Shown here in pieces: positions 26,714-37,570 of a stretch of DNA of 64,000 nt. A program made the translations under genes and the position numbers. Source of the stretch: Gilliamella sp. wkB112 (GTDB lineage: Bacteria > Pseudomonadota > Gammaproteobacteria > Enterobacterales > Orbaceae); the NCBI RefSeq assembly GCF_001690685.1, contig NZ_LZGL01000013.1, positions 229,118 to 293,117 of the forward strand, written 5' to 3'. The notes under the pieces were generated by a model that saw nothing but the letters and a program-made list of their open reading frames with translations, was not told the DNA's origin and did not search any database. Each line of letters opens with the position of its first letter. Within the stretch, counting starts at the first letter, position 1.

Positions 26714-28333
26714 ATGAAAATGCAAAAATTAGCACTATTAATCGCCTTTATTTCGAGCTCGGCTTTAGCCAATAATAATGTCACTTTGAATAAAGTGACT
26801 TTGTTTTTAAATGGGGCTGAATTACAAGGACAAGCCAAGGTTACTTTGACCAAAGGAGAGAGTGAAATTGTATTAACGGGTATTGCTGATAATGTTAATC
26901 CGAATTCTATTGCTGTCGGCTTTGGGGCTGATAGCAATGTGAAGATTTTATCAACAAGTTTGCAGAATAATACTGAAGCAGATAAGCCTGACAATAGTGA
27001 TCTTCAGCCGTTATTAACGCAATTAAAACAAATACAAGAAAAGTACGCCACAACTAATATTCAATATCAAGTAGCTTCGGAAACAGTGGCTATGTTGCAA
27101 GGCAATCGTTTAGACGGCTTAATTAAAACCACAGATATGCAAGATGTTGTAGAGTTTACTAAAACTAATTTAGTTAACGCTTTGAATGAACAATATGCGT
27201 TGCAAAAAGAGTTAGATAGCCTAAAAAAGAAGCTTAATGATTGCCAACAAAAAATAGATCAGCAACAGGCGGCAACACATAGTTTGAATAATGCTATTGC
27301 AGTAAAAGTGCTTGCCGATAAAGATGTGACAGTACCTGTAATGGTTTCTTATGTGATCACTGAAGCTGGTTGGCAACCAGTTTATGATGTGCGGGTAGCT
27401 GATATTAATTCACCAGTGCAATTAGCTTATAAAGCTAATGTTTACCAACAAAGTGGCATCGATTGGCAAAATGTTGATTTTAGTTTGTCTACCGCTAATC
27501 CAAGTGAAGGCATTACCGCACCTATCTTTACGGCTCCATGGCATATTGATTTGTATAATGCCGAAAAATATCGTTTTGCACCTCAAAAAAATAAACAAGG
27601 CCAAATGTTTGATGTTGGTATGAGTAGTGAAGATTTTGCTGATGCAAAATTGGGACAATCGGCAATTACAATAATTCCTCAATTACCAAAAAATAATGTG
27701 TTGATCAATAATAGTGGTATTGATACTCATTTTGATGTTAAGTTACCTTTTACTATTAAATCTGGTAGTAAAGATAATGTATTAATCCTACAAGAAAAAC
27801 CGGTTGAGGCTAAATACCGTTATATTTCAACTCCTAAACTCGATAGCAATGTGTACTTGCAAGCACAAATTGCTGATTGGGATAAACTTAACTTGTTACC
27901 CGGTAAAGCAACGGTATTTTTTAATGGTAATTATATAGGTGAAAGTTTTATAACCACTAAGGATGTGCAAGATACGCTGAAACTATCATTAGGTCGAGAC
28001 AAAAATATTTTAATCTCGCGTAAACGTAATATCAAAGAAACCTCCAAGCCTTCATTCCTTGGTAATGATATTTCACAAAAATATGCTTATACCATCGATG
28101 TTAAAAATACTAAACAGTTGCCAATCGACATTGCTATTTATGATCAGTTACCGGTGATTTTAAATAAAGCGATAACTCTTGAAGATACTAAATATGATGG
28201 GGCTGATTTAAATAAAGAAACTGGATTATTAATCTGGACGCTGGCATTACAGCCGAGTGAAGCTAAAAATCTTAATCTCAGTTTTAAGGTGTCTTATCCT
28301 AAAGACAAAGTTGACGAAGTTATTGGTTTATAG
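26714..28333 (+). CDS. MuiA/DUF4139 family secreted protein, paralogue 2
   Basis: A 539-residue paralogue of the preceding gene, with the same signal peptide, DUF4140, coiled-coil and DUF4139 order. Long stretches are nearly identical ('PKLDSNVYLQAQIADWDKL', 'VFFNGNYIGESFITT'). The main difference is around residues 280-335, where this copy has about 16 extra residues including 'KNKQGQMFDVGMSSEDFADA'. recD begins 25 bp downstream, so the two may be co-transcribed. The split in the surface-exposed middle suggests the copies have begun to diverge in partner or ligand. Confidence 0.82.
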   Translation: MKMQKLALLIAFISSSALANNNVTLNKVTLFLNGAELQGQAKVTLTKGESEIVLTGIADNVNPNSIAVGFGADSNVKILSTSLQNNTEADKPDNSDLQPLLTQLKQIQEKYATTNIQYQVASETVAMLQGNRLDGLIKTTDMQDVVEFTKTNLVNALNEQYALQKELDSLKKKLNDCQQKIDQQQAATHSLNNAIAVKVLADKDVTVPVMVSYVITEAGWQPVYDVRVADINSPVQLAYKANVYQQSGIDWQNVDFSLSTANPSEGITAPIFTAPWHIDLYNAEKYRFAPQKNKQGQMFDVGMSSEDFADAKLGQSAITIIPQLPKNNVLINNSGIDTHFDVKLPFTIKSGSKDNVLILQEKPVEAKYRYISTPKLDSNVYLQAQIADWDKLNLLPGKATVFFNGNYIGESFITTKDVQDTLKLSLGRDKNILISRKRNIKETSKPSFLGNDISQKYAYTIDVKNTKQLPIDIAIYDQLPVILNKAITLEDTKYDGADLNKETGLLIWTLALQPSEAKNLNLSFKVSYPKDKVDEVIGL

Positions 28334-28358
28334 ACACAATTAATAGAAAGAAAATCGC

Positions 28359-30206
28359 ATGTTATCCGAATGGCTAAATCAGTTTAAAAAAGATAGTCAA
28401 GTAAGTTTGCTAGATATTCATTTAGCCAACTTTTTAACTAATAAGGCAAAGTTTACCGATGTGATCATCGCTAAACGATTTGGCTTTATAGTGTTATCGT
28501 TGAGTATGGAAGTTAGAGAAGGGCATGTGTGTTTGGATCTTACTCGCTTAAATCCAACTAATATTGAATCTTCAGTTTACTTAGATTTATTGTCACCAAC
28601 TGAAAATGATTGGTTAATTGCGTTAGCACAAGCTAAAAATCAGCAAGTGGTGAGTGATGGCAGTGAATTAGCGCCACTGATTTTTACCCAAGATAAGCTG
28701 TATTTTCAGCGGATGTGGTTAGATGAACAGAAAGTTGCCAACTATTTTAATCACACAATGTTGGATGAGCCTACAGTTGAGCAAGCTGATCTAAAACAGA
28801 TCCTCGAGCAACTGTTTACTAATAATGACAATGATATTGATTGGCAAAAGGTAGCCGTGGCGGTTGCTTTGACACGAAAAGTTGCCATTATTTCCGGTGG
28901 CCCCGGTACCGGGAAAACCACCACCGTTGCAAAGATTTTAGCTGGAATCCGTTTAACTAGTCCTAAGGCGAGAATTGTAACGGCTGCTCCAACCGGCAAA
29001 GCTGCTTCTAGGTTAACAGAGTCCTTAAGCCGAGCGATTGAACAGCTAGGGTTAGCACCACTAAACATTAAAGCCGAAGCCGTTACTTTACACCGATTAT
29101 TGGGAGCAAAAGCTGATAACCGTGCTTTCAGTTATAATAAAAATAATCAGTTGCATGTGGATGTGTTAGTGATTGATGAAGCTTCCATGGTTGATTTAAA
29201 TATGATGGCTCGAGTTATTGAGGCTTTACCTCCATCAGCGAGACTAATTTTGTTAGGCGATAAAGATCAACTTTCATCAGTTGAAGCCGGCGCTGTATTT
29301 GGTGATTTATGTGCTTTTATTGCCAGTGGTTATAGTAAAAGTAGGGCTGATGAATTAAGCTACTTAACTGGTTGTCAAATTCCGGTACAGCTACAAGTTG
29401 TAACTATTACTGATAGTATTTGTTTACTACAAAAAAGTTATCGTTTTAACGAATCATCTGGTATTGGCTTATTAGCTAATGCGGTTAAAGAAGGGCATTA
29501 TTCGACAGTCAATAAGCTACTTACTGATACAACTCTTACTGATGTTCAATTCCATCCATTAGTAACACAGCAGACTTATCAAGAGGTATTGGAACAATGT
29601 GTCGATCACTATAAGCACTATTTAACTATCATAAAACAACAGCACACGGCTGATATAGGGACGATTTTAACTGCTTTTGCTCAATACCGTTTATTGTGTG
29701 CTGTACGCGATGGCAGGTTTGGCGTTGAAGGTTTAAATCAACAAATTGAAGCGTTATTAGCTAAACATAAATTGATTCGTCTTAAGAACCAAGAGGCTTG
29801 GTATATTGGCAGGCCAATTATGATTTTACGTAATAGTACAGCTCTGGGTCTATATAATGGTGATATAGGGATCACCCTAGCGGCTGAACATGATAGTTCA
29901 AAACTACGGGTTTATTTCCCATTTGCTGATAGTTCGATTAAGGGGTTTTCACCATTTAGATTACCTGAACATGAAACCGCTTATGCTATGACCATCCACA
30001 AATCACAAGGTTCTGAGTTTGATTATGTTAATATTATTTTACCTAGCGATTATTCGCCGTTATTAAATCGTTCTTTACTTTATACTGCCATCACTCGAGC
30101 TAAAAAAAGTGTCTCAATTTATGCAACTGAGTTCGTTTTATCCCAAGCAATTAAATCACAAACAGAGCGCCATAGTGGATTAGTTAATTTATTGCAACAT
30201 AATTAA
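28359..30206 (+). CDS. recD: exodeoxyribonuclease V alpha subunit RecD
   Basis: The fast 5'-3' helicase subunit of RecBCD, for double-strand break repair and degradation of linear DNA. Walker A is 'ISGGPGTGKTTTVAKIL' near residue 178, Walker B 'VLVIDEASMVDLNMM' near 270. 'LLGDKDQLSSVEAGAVFGDL' and the C-terminal 'YAMTIHKSQGSEFDYV' are SF1 helicase motifs. At 615 residues it has the normal length. In E. coli recD follows recB; here the preceding gene is a DUF4139 paralogue, so recB and recC must be elsewhere or missing. Confidence 0.94.
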   Translation: MLSEWLNQFKKDSQVSLLDIHLANFLTNKAKFTDVIIAKRFGFIVLSLSMEVREGHVCLDLTRLNPTNIESSVYLDLLSPTENDWLIALAQAKNQQVVSDGSELAPLIFTQDKLYFQRMWLDEQKVANYFNHTMLDEPTVEQADLKQILEQLFTNNDNDIDWQKVAVAVALTRKVAIISGGPGTGKTTTVAKILAGIRLTSPKARIVTAAPTGKAASRLTESLSRAIEQLGLAPLNIKAEAVTLHRLLGAKADNRAFSYNKNNQLHVDVLVIDEASMVDLNMMARVIEALPPSARLILLGDKDQLSSVEAGAVFGDLCAFIASGYSKSRADELSYLTGCQIPVQLQVVTITDSICLLQKSYRFNESSGIGLLANAVKEGHYSTVNKLLTDTTLTDVQFHPLVTQQTYQEVLEQCVDHYKHYLTIIKQQHTADIGTILTAFAQYRLLCAVRDGRFGVEGLNQQIEALLAKHKLIRLKNQEAWYIGRPIMILRNSTALGLYNGDIGITLAAEHDSSKLRVYFPFADSSIKGFSPFRLPEHETAYAMTIHKSQGSEFDYVNIILPSDYSPLLNRSLLYTAITRAKKSVSIYATEFVLSQAIKSQTERHSGLVNLLQHN

Positions 30207-30270
30207 TTTAGTTGGTGGGTTAGTTAGTAATGTTGTTGAAGTTTATAAGATGTTATTAAGGGGATCTAAA

Positions 30271-30290
30271 ACAGGGCTATATAGCCCTGT
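30271..30290. terminator. bidirectional hairpin between recD and gltL
   Basis: A perfect 20-bp palindrome with arms ACAGGGCTAT and ATAGCCCTGT sits between the converging genes. It can fold on either transcript. Confidence 0.7.
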
Positions 30291-30312
30291 AATTTCAACT
30301 TATTGTTTGATA

Positions 30313-31038
30313 TTAGTGAATAATCTTCGCTAAGAAGTCTTTAGCACGATCTGATTGTGGGTTAGTGAAGAATTGTTCTTTTGATGTATCCTCAATAATT
30401 TCACCTGCATCCATAAAGATCACTCGATGTGCCACTTTGCGTGCAAAGCCCATTTCGTGAGTCACTACCATCATGGTCATGCCTTCATAAGCCAGTTCTA
30501 CCATAACATCTAATACTTCATTAACCATTTCCGGATCCAGCGCAGAGGTTGGTTCATCAAATAACATGACAATCGGATCCATACATAGTGCTCGTGCAAT
30601 AGCCACACGTTGTTGTTGACCACCAGAAAGCTGGGCAGGATATTTGTCGGCATGAGCCAATAATCCTACTCGTTCTAGTAGATTAAGCGCTTTTTCACGA
30701 GCTTCGTCGTCAGAGCGCCCTAATACTTTGATTTGCGCCAAAGTTAGGTTTTTTAAAATAGTTAAATGTGGAAACAATTCAAAATGTTGGAAAACCATGC
30801 CTACTTTGGAACGTAATTTGGCTAAATTAGTTGCTTTGCTAGTTATTTCGGTGCCATCAATAGTAATTTTTCCTTTTTGAACTGGCTCCAAACCATTAAC
30901 AGTTTTGATTAGTGTCGATTTTCCCGAACCTGAAGGTCCACAAACTACTACAACCTCACCCTTACCAACTCTTGTTGAGCAGTTTTTTAATACTTGAAAT
31001 TGTCCATACCATTTTGATACATTTTCTAAGGAGATCAT
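30313..31038 (-). CDS. gltL: glutamate/aspartate ABC transporter ATPase
   Basis: The cytoplasmic ATPase of the GltIJKL importer. Walker A is '[18 protein letters not shown]' (about 32-50), the signature '[15 protein letters not shown]' (about 135) and Walker B '[15 protein letters not shown]'. At 241 residues it matches E. coli GltL and is very similar along its length. It overlaps gltK by four bases (ATGA). It is last in the operon and ends at a shared hairpin. Confidence 0.95.
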   Translation of the reverse strand: MISLENVSKWYGQFQVLKNCSTRVGKGEVVVVCGPSGSGKSTLIKTVNGLEPVQKGKITIDGTEITSKATNLAKLRSKVGMVFQHFELFPHLTILKNLTLAQIKVLGRSDDEAREKALNLLERVGLLAHADKYPAQLSGGQQQRVAIARALCMDPIVMLFDEPTSALDPEMVNEVLDVMVELAYEGMTMMVVTHEMGFARKVAHRVIFMDAGEIIEDTSKEQFFTNPQSDRAKDFLAKIIH

Positions 31039-31736
31039 CTATTTATCCCTTTCTTGAAATAATTAACTAAACGTGAAGCAGTAAAACAAATTATAAAATA
31101 ACTTGCTGCTGCAAAAATAATCATTGAATATTTAACCGTGCCGCCTTGTACATTCCCAATTTGAGTGACACTGGCACCAAATAGGTCGATTAAGCTCATT
31201 ACATATACTAACGAGGTATCCTGGAATAGGATGATACCCTGAGTTAATAATAATGGCACCATTGATCTAAATGCTTGCGGTAAAATAATTAAGCGCATAG
31301 TTTGGCTTTTGGTCATGCCTAATGCATAAGCAGCATGGTATTGACCTTTGGCCACAGCATTAATACCAGCGCGGATGATTTCTGAGTAATAGGCCGCTTC
31401 AAACAGCGCAAACGCAATCATCGCCGAAACTATACGCACATCGGCATAAGGGGGAAGATTAAATAAATACTTAATAACTTGCGGTAATGCCAAATAGAAC
31501 CATAACAATACCAGTAATAATGGAATGGAACGGAACAAGTTAACATAACATTTAGCAAAAACATTAAGAAGTTTATTATTTGATAAGCGCATTAATGCCA
31601 GTACTGTACCCCAAATAATCCCAAAAATTACAGCATTTAAGGTGATTTTTGTGGTTAGCCATAATCCGCTTAATAATAAATGATAATTTTCTGATACCAA
31701 TGAAGGTATATTTGCAATCCAATCAATTAACTGCAT
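31035..31736 (-). CDS. gltK: glutamate/aspartate ABC transporter permease GltK
   Basis: An inner-membrane permease of the GltIJKL system with about five helices. The ATPase-coupling EAA loop is '[21 protein letters not shown]' (about 120-140). An in-frame ATG exists at 31748, but the GGAGG site lies after it and five bases before ATG at 31736, so I start there (233 residues). That places it one base after the gltJ stop, a tightly coupled arrangement. Confidence 0.92.
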   Translation of the reverse strand: MQLIDWIANIPSLVSENYHLLLSGLWLTTKITLNAVIFGIIWGTVLALMRLSNNKLLNVFAKCYVNLFRSIPLLLVLLWFYLALPQVIKYLFNLPPYADVRIVSAMIAFALFEAAYYSEIIRAGINAVAKGQYHAAYALGMTKSQTMRLIILPQAFRSMVPLLLTQGIILFQDTSLVYVMSLIDLFGASVTQIGNVQGGTVKYSMIIFAAASYFIICFTASRLVNYFKKGINR

Positions 31737-31737
31737 T

Positions 31738-32472
31738 TTATCCTCCATGACTCATATTAGGTAAGCGAGTATGTTTTTCGACCACACGCATAATAAATAA
31801 CACCGCATAGTTAATTAGCATAAATGCGATAGTAACTCCACATAAAATTTCCACAATACTATTTGTAGATTCATTAATACGATCAATTTGCCCAATTAAA
31901 TCGATTAAACCAATGGTGGAAGCCACCGATGAGTTTTTAATAATATTGGTCATTTCTGACGTCAATGGTGGAATTATACGCCTGTAAGCGTTAGGCAATA
32001 ATATGTATTGGTAAGTTTGCCGATTGGTTAAACCAAGAGCCACTCCTGCATATTTTTGCCCTTTTGGTAGTGTTTGGATACCGGTTCTAACTTGTTCAGC
32101 AATACGTGCAGAGGTAAATAACCCTAAAGCAAGTGCCGCTGTGATGAACGAACTTACGTTAGGTGATAATCCGGATATAAACCAGGTTTTTAAGCTGCCA
32201 GTTAATAATTCCGGTAACAACATGTACCACAAAAACATTTGCACTAATAAAGGAATATTCCTAAATAGCTGAATATAGCTAGCGGCAAAGTTTTGTAACA
32301 ACTTGCTGTCTAAAGTTCTGCAAATCCCTACTAGTGATCCTAGTATAAAGGCGATGATCCATGCTGTAACCGCCAAAGAAGCTGTTACCAAAACACCGTC
32401 TAATAACCAGTTTAGGTAAATTCCATCACCGTAGGGGGTAGAATCAAAAAATAATGTCCAATTAAAACTCAT
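31738..32472 (-). CDS. gltJ: glutamate/aspartate ABC transporter permease GltJ
   Basis: The partner permease of GltK, 244 residues. '[20 protein letters not shown]' forms the first helix. The EAA loop is '[20 protein letters not shown]' (about 125), followed by '[20 protein letters not shown]'. It contains the family segment '[18 protein letters not shown]'. It is preceded by gltI with 86 bp between, so the binding protein may be made at a higher level. Confidence 0.93.
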   Translation of the reverse strand: MSFNWTLFFDSTPYGDGIYLNWLLDGVLVTASLAVTAWIIAFILGSLVGICRTLDSKLLQNFAASYIQLFRNIPLLVQMFLWYMLLPELLTGSLKTWFISGLSPNVSSFITAALALGLFTSARIAEQVRTGIQTLPKGQKYAGVALGLTNRQTYQYILLPNAYRRIIPPLTSEMTNIIKNSSVASTIGLIDLIGQIDRINESTNSIVEILCGVTIAFMLINYAVLFIMRVVEKHTRLPNMSHGG

Positions 32473-32558
32473 AATATATTTTTATTTTATTAAATTAGAT
32501 TATGTACTAAATACTACAAAATACTTAGCACATAAGATTAGAAAGATAAGAAAAAGTA

Positions 32559-33467
32559 TTAATCTAATGCTTTATCATTAGGACTTGCAAAAAGCTCAAC
32601 CATCTTAGGCGAAATTTCTAGTGCCATATTTGCACCTTTTGGTGGTACTGGTTGAGTAAACCATTTGTTATATGATTGCAATGCTTTTCCTGATTTTTGA
32701 GCCTCGGCAATAGTTTTGTCCATTAATTGTTTAAATTGAACATCATCTTTTCTTACCATACAGCCATAAGCTTCGTAAGAAAGAGGTTCACCAACAATTT
32801 TCCAAGCTGCCGGATCAATTGCGCGCGAACGTTCACCTGCAAGTAAAGCATCATCCATTAAAAACGCAACCGCACGGCCAGTTTCTAAAGCATTAAACGC
32901 ATCACCATGATCTTTAGGAGTAATAATACGGATACCTAGATTTTCTTTACTATTGATTTGATTTAAACGAATTTCAGAAGTAGTTCCTGCTGTTGTTACT
33001 ACATTTTTCCCTTTAAGATCTTCAATACTATTGATATTGCTGTCCGCTTTAACTAAAAAGCGCGTACCAACAATGAAAATACTATCAGAAAAACCAACTG
33101 TTTTTTGGCGTTCTAAATTATTAGTAGTAGAACCACATTCGAAATCATAGGTATAGTTATTCAATAATTGAATACGAGTTTTTGAGGTAACTGGTAAATA
33201 TTTTACTTTAAGATTAGGTAAATTTAATTCTTTTTTAACGGCATCAACAATTAAATTAGAATAATCTTGTGAGTAACCAATTACTTCTTGATTATCACCA
33301 TAATAAGAAAATGGAATAGAAGATTCACGATGACCAACAACAATTACACCACTTTCTTTGATTTTGGCTAATGTACCACTTAGTTCTTCTGCAACCGCTG
33401 AACCAGTCATTAGGCCTAACATTGCAAATGATAATACTAATTTGGTTAATTTTGTCTTTTTGTTCAT
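32559..33467 (-). CDS. gltI: glutamate/aspartate periplasmic binding protein GltI
   Basis: The periplasmic receptor for glutamate and aspartate. The signal peptide (1-26) ends 'SAVAEE'. The mature protein has the family 3 solute-binding pattern 'SGVIVVGHRESSIPFSYY', 'NYTYDFECGSTTNN' and 'DAFNALETGRAVAFLMDDAL'. At 302 residues it is identical in length to E. coli GltI. The start has a GGAGATC ribosome site. First gene of gltIJKL; upstream of lnt in gene order, as in enterobacteria. Confidence 0.95.
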   Translation of the reverse strand: MNKKTKLTKLVLSFAMLGLMTGSAVAEELSGTLAKIKESGVIVVGHRESSIPFSYYGDNQEVIGYSQDYSNLIVDAVKKELNLPNLKVKYLPVTSKTRIQLLNNYTYDFECGSTTNNLERQKTVGFSDSIFIVGTRFLVKADSNINSIEDLKGKNVVTTAGTTSEIRLNQINSKENLGIRIITPKDHGDAFNALETGRAVAFLMDDALLAGERSRAIDPAAWKIVGEPLSYEAYGCMVRKDDVQFKQLMDKTIAEAQKSGKALQSYNKWFTQPVPPKGANMALEISPKMVELFASPNDKALD

Positions 33468-33694
33468 ACTGATCTCCTACTGTTTAATTTGTATCATATT
33501 AAATTTATTTAATATTTTTACAAAGGGGGTATATTATAACTTATTTTTCTGCATAAAAGTACTTTTTACTGTTTATTTATATATCATTAGAGTCTAGTGA
33601 ATCCATGATATCATATGGTTTAGCATAAGATTGGAGACACCCATTTAGTTGGTAACTAAATATATTTAAGCAATAATTATGCCAGTATCATTGA

Positions 33695-35233
33695 TTATTT
33701 AGTTTTTTTAAAGCAAAGCAGAACAAACAGTAATAGTAGTAGCACGAAATAAGGGATATTGCCCCATTTAGCATAAGGCGTCAAACCTGTTGTTGGGGAA
33801 AGTGTTTTCGTTAACACTGCAGTTTGAAATTGTGGAAGTTGTTGAATAATATTGCCATGATGATCAATGATAGCAGTAATGCCATTATTGGTACTACGGA
33901 TCAAAGGACGACCAAATTCTATCGCTCTAGCTTGAGCCATTTGTAAGTGTTGCCAAGGACCAATACTGTCACCAAACCAAGCATCATTGGATACGGTGAG
34001 TAAAAAATCAGTATCAGGGGTGAAGTTATTCCATACTAAATTCGATAAAATCACTTCATAACAAATAGCGGTAGTGAATTTAAATCCCTTAATAGTTAGT
34101 GGTGGCTGTTTTTCATCGCCAGCTTTCATTGACGACATAGGGATATCAAGAAGTGCCGCAATTGGTTCAAGCACCGATTCTAATGGCGTGAATTCCCCAA
34201 ATGGAACTAAATGATGTTTTTGATAACGATTCTTGGTTGGGTATTGATAAGGCGTTTCTTCGCCTAATACTAACAGTGTATTGTATACGCTGCCATTTGT
34301 TAAAAAATTCTCAGCTGGACGATAGTCAATAATCCCTACGGCAATTTGGCTATCATTAGCTCGCGCTTCATTATCTAAATACTGTAAAAAAGGTTGTTGA
34401 TTTATTTCTTGATCGGTAATGCTGGCTTCAGACCAGATGATAATTTTATCCTTACTAAAGTTGCCTTCGGTAAGTTGAGCATAAGTATTTAGCGTATTAT
34501 TTAATTGTTCACTATTCCAACGTAATGATTGGCTGATATTTCCTTGAATTAAGGAAAAATTAGCTGAGCGTTGAGTATCAACTGTGGTCCAATTAATATT
34601 TTTGAATGAAAATGGTGCAATTACGATCAGAAATAGTGCAATAATAGCACCAAAAATGTGCTTCCTTGGGGTTGTTTGTTTTAGATGGTATAGGCTGTAA
34701 ACGGCTAATCCACAAACAATGGTAGTGAGTAAATTGACCCCATCAATGCCTACAATTGGAAAATAAGCGCATAATGAGCTATCGAGTTGACTATAGCCTA
34801 ATTGTAACCAAGCAAAGCCAGTTAGAATGTAACCGCGTAAAAACTCGGTTAATTGCCAGACAATTGGTGCCGCCAGTACTAACTGCTTAAAGGAAAATTT
34901 GGGTGCAAAGCGATCGATTAGTCTAAGTAAAAAGCTAAATAGCATTGGGTATAATGCCATATAAACAACTAATAAGCCTAAAATTATTATGGCAACAGCG
35001 GTAGGTAGTTCACCATATTGTTTAATGCTGATATAAACCCAATGGATACCTGTGGCAAAGTAACCAATTCCCCAACTAAGGCCTATAAACAAGGCTTGTT
35101 TTTTTGATTTATCCGCAATTAGCCATTGTAGCGCGGCAAATGAGATAAATGACAACGGCCAAATATGAAATGGAGCATAACAAAAAACAGCAATGCCACC
35201 AGCGATTAAACTTAATATTACATTTTTAAACAT
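33695..35233 (-). CDS. lnt: apolipoprotein N-acyltransferase
   Basis: An inner-membrane enzyme that adds the third acyl chain to lipoproteins. The N-terminal 210 residues span about six helices, and the rest is a periplasmic nitrilase domain. The catalytic triad can be seen as Glu in '[10 protein letters not shown]' (about 268), Lys in the '[15 protein letters not shown]' area (about 335) and Cys in '[10 protein letters not shown]' (about 387). At 512 residues it matches the E. coli length. It overlaps corC by eight bases. Confidence 0.94.
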   Translation of the reverse strand: MFKNVILSLIAGGIAVFCYAPFHIWPLSFISFAALQWLIADKSKKQALFIGLSWGIGYFATGIHWVYISIKQYGELPTAVAIIILGLLVVYMALYPMLFSFLLRLIDRFAPKFSFKQLVLAAPIVWQLTEFLRGYILTGFAWLQLGYSQLDSSLCAYFPIVGIDGVNLLTTIVCGLAVYSLYHLKQTTPRKHIFGAIIALFLIVIAPFSFKNINWTTVDTQRSANFSLIQGNISQSLRWNSEQLNNTLNTYAQLTEGNFSKDKIIIWSEASITDQEINQQPFLQYLDNEARANDSQIAVGIIDYRPAENFLTNGSVYNTLLVLGEETPYQYPTKNRYQKHHLVPFGEFTPLESVLEPIAALLDIPMSSMKAGDEKQPPLTIKGFKFTTAICYEVILSNLVWNNFTPDTDFLLTVSNDAWFGDSIGPWQHLQMAQARAIEFGRPLIRSTNNGITAIIDHHGNIIQQLPQFQTAVLTKTLSPTTGLTPYAKWGNIPYFVLLLLLFVLLCFKKTK

Positions 35234-36098
35234 TATCAGCTAACTCTAAATTAGGTACGCTTGCCCCTTCAGGAATAGTTACATGTAGTTGAATGATTCG
35301 TCGGCGATCGGCAATAATTACTTTAAAAGTATAACCATCAATGGTGATGCTTTCCCCTCGTACTGGTAAACGGCCAAAGTGTTGCATCACCAGTCCACCA
35401 ATGGTATCCATCTCATCATCACTAAAGTTAGTACCAAAAATTTCATTAAAGTCTTCGACGGGGGTTAGTGCACGGACTGAATAAACGGTTTGCGACAATC
35501 GGCGAATATCGCGATCTTCAACTTCGTCATATTCATCTTCTATATCACCAACAATAAGTTCTAAAATATCTTCAATGGTAACTAAACCAGATACTCCACC
35601 AAATTCGTCAATAGCAATTGCCATGTGATAACGTTGTAAACGGAATTCTTTTAACATGTGATCGACACGTTTACTTTCAGGCACGACTACGGTTGGGCGT
35701 AAGATTTTTTTGAGATCAAAATTATCCATTCCTTGGCGAATAAAAATAAGTAGATCTTTAGCTAACAAGATACCTTCAATGTGGTCGCGATTTTCACTAA
35801 TGACGGGGTAACGGGAATGACCATGTTCAGAAATAATATCTAAACATTCATCGAGAGTGTAATTATCTTTGATGGTAACAATTTGAGAACGAGGGATCAT
35901 AATATCACGAACACGTTGCTCCGCGATTTCCATTACACCTTCAATCATGTTTAGAGTATCAGGATCAATTAAGTCATTTTCTTCCGCTTCACGGATAACT
36001 TCGATCAATTCTTCTTTGTCTTTGGGTTCCGAATTAAATAATTGCTCTAACCATAATGCGAAGCCTTTTTTGGGTCTCCGGTGATTATCATCACTCAT
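35226..36098 (-). CDS. corC: CorC/YbeX CBS-domain protein
   Basis: A 290-residue cytoplasmic protein linked to magnesium and cobalt efflux and to ribosome maturation. Two CBS domains follow an acidic helical N-terminus ('[20 protein letters not shown]' at about 63; '[20 protein letters not shown]' at about 130). The C-terminal CorC_HlyC domain contains '[19 protein letters not shown]'. It keeps the conserved ybeY-corC-lnt order. Confidence 0.93.
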   Translation of the reverse strand: MSDDNHRRPKKGFALWLEQLFNSEPKDKEELIEVIREAEENDLIDPDTLNMIEGVMEIAEQRVRDIMIPRSQIVTIKDNYTLDECLDIISEHGHSRYPVISENRDHIEGILLAKDLLIFIRQGMDNFDLKKILRPTVVVPESKRVDHMLKEFRLQRYHMAIAIDEFGGVSGLVTIEDILELIVGDIEDEYDEVEDRDIRRLSQTVYSVRALTPVEDFNEIFGTNFSDDEMDTIGGLVMQHFGRLPVRGESITIDGYTFKVIIADRRRIIQLHVTIPEGASVPNLELADNV

Positions 36099-36208
36099 TT
36101 GCTCTCATCCTTTCTTGTTGTTAATTTATTTATACTTCTTTATAACTCTTCCATTATTTTTTATGGTTAATCTTACCACAAGCATAAATAATGTAATCGA
36201 TACTTTTG

Positions 36209-36673
36209 TTAGTCAATCGCTTGATAAGGATCTGCAAATCCTAATTGCTGCATAATGTCTATTTCGATATTTTCCATTTCTTCCGCTTCTTCGTCAAGAA
36301 TATGATCGTATCCGAGTAGATGCAAACAACCGTGAACGATCATATGTGCCCAATGTGAAGTTAATGGTTTCTGCTGCTCTTTGGCTTCGGCTTCAACGAT
36401 TTGCTTACAAATAATTAGATCTCCTAACAATGGTACTTCGATTTCAATCGGTGATTCAAAAGGAAACGATAGCACATTGGTAGGTTTGTCTTTATGTCGA
36501 TAGGTATTATTTAATTGTTGACTTTCAGCGGCATCGACAATGCGGATAGTGATTTCAGCTTTATCCATAAATTGTGGCAAAATCACCTCCAACCACTGCA
36601 TAATTTGTGGTTCAGTTGGTAGGTTTTCATGGTCGCTGGTAGCTATTTGTAAATCTAAAATAATTTCGCTCAT
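36209..36673 (-). CDS. ybeY: endoribonuclease YbeY
   Basis: A zinc-dependent RNase for 16S rRNA 3' maturation and ribosome quality control. The metal motif H-G-x-L-H-L-x-G-Y-D-H appears as '[11 protein letters not shown]' near residue 114. '[19 protein letters not shown]' near 54 is conserved. At 154 residues it has the normal length. phoH (ybeZ), usually directly upstream, is absent; rlmH sits there instead, 17 bp away. Confidence 0.94.
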   Translation of the reverse strand: MSEIILDLQIATSDHENLPTEPQIMQWLEVILPQFMDKAEITIRIVDAAESQQLNNTYRHKDKPTNVLSFPFESPIEIEVPLLGDLIICKQIVEAEAKEQQKPLTSHWAHMIVHGCLHLLGYDHILDEEAEEMENIEIDIMQQLGFADPYQAID

Positions 36674-36690
36674 GGTAGGTGACTCGCTAT

Positions 36691-37161
36691 TTATTCACGA
36701 TGATAAGGATGATTGGTGGTTAAGCTCCATGCTCGGTACAGGCTTTCCGCAACAATAATCCGTACTAAAGGGTGGGGCAAAGTTAATGGTGAAAGCGACC
36801 AACTTTGCTCGGCGCTAGCTTTACAAGTGGGGGCAAGTCCTTCCGGACCTCCAATCAACAAACTTACATCACGACCATCGGTCTTCCAGCGTTCGAGTTG
36901 TTCAGCTAAATCATGGGTAGTATAGGGCTTGCCGGGAATATCCAGGGTGACTATGCAGTTGCTTTTACCGCAAGCTGCTAGCATTAATTCGCCTTCTTTA
37001 TCTAGAATTCGTGGGATATCTGCATTTTTCGTGCGTTTACCCGCGGGGATTTCAGTTAACTCTAACGGCATATCTTTAGGGAAACGCATGCGGTAATCGT
37101 CAAAAGCGGTGGTTACCCAGTTTGGCATTTTGGTGCCAACAGCGATAAGCTGTATCTTCAC
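36691..37161 (-). CDS. rlmH: 23S rRNA (pseudouridine1915-N3)-methyltransferase RlmH
   Basis: A SPOUT methyltransferase acting on helix 69 of 23S rRNA in assembled ribosomes. The SAM knot is seen in '[20 protein letters not shown]' (about 100-120) and '[20 protein letters not shown]' (about 125-145). It ends 'NHPYHRE', as usual. At 156 residues it matches E. coli. It starts four bases after rsfS, its conserved partner. Confidence 0.95.
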   Translation of the reverse strand: MKIQLIAVGTKMPNWVTTAFDDYRMRFPKDMPLELTEIPAGKRTKNADIPRILDKEGELMLAACGKSNCIVTLDIPGKPYTTHDLAEQLERWKTDGRDVSLLIGGPEGLAPTCKASAEQSWSLSPLTLPHPLVRIIVAESLYRAWSLTTNHPYHRE

Positions 37162-37165
37162 TTAA

Positions 37166-37480
37166 TTAACTCCACAGTTTTTCAAGTTCGTAAAGTTGAC
37201 GGCTTTCTGCTTGCATGATGTGTACAATAACTGAATCCATATCAACCACGACCCAATCAGCATCATTTTGCCCTTCACTGCCTAATACTAAGTGCCCTTG
37301 TTTTTTAGCTTCATCCAATAAGTGGCTGGCAATTGAGGATACATGGCGATTAGATGTGCCAGTGCAAATTATCATATAATCGGTAATACTGGATTTGCCC
37401 CGAACATCAAGAGTGACAATATCTGTACCTTTTAAATCATCAATTTTATCGCAAATAAAATCTTGTAACGACTGCTGCAA
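37166..37480 (-). CDS. rsfS: ribosomal silencing factor RsfS
   Basis: Binds uL14 and blocks subunit joining when nutrients are short. The 104-residue protein has the family core '[20 protein letters not shown]' (about 20-40), '[14 protein letters not shown]' and '[15 protein letters not shown]' near 80. The normal length is about 105. First of the rsfS-rlmH-ybeY-corC-lnt run. Confidence 0.94.
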   Translation of the reverse strand: MQQSLQDFICDKIDDLKGTDIVTLDVRGKSSITDYMIICTGTSNRHVSSIASHLLDEAKKQGHLVLGSEGQNDADWVVVDMDSVIVHIMQAESRQLYELEKLWS

Positions 37481-37570
37481 AATAATCTCTCTATCACTAA
37501 TAATAAAGCACTAGTATAACATGTTTCCAAAATCTCGACTATGCTAACCGTAGACCGGTAATTAATCATA

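Noticed and set aside
36540..36925. Rightward frames opposite ybeY and rlmH
   Set aside because: They are antisense shadows of strongly conserved genes.
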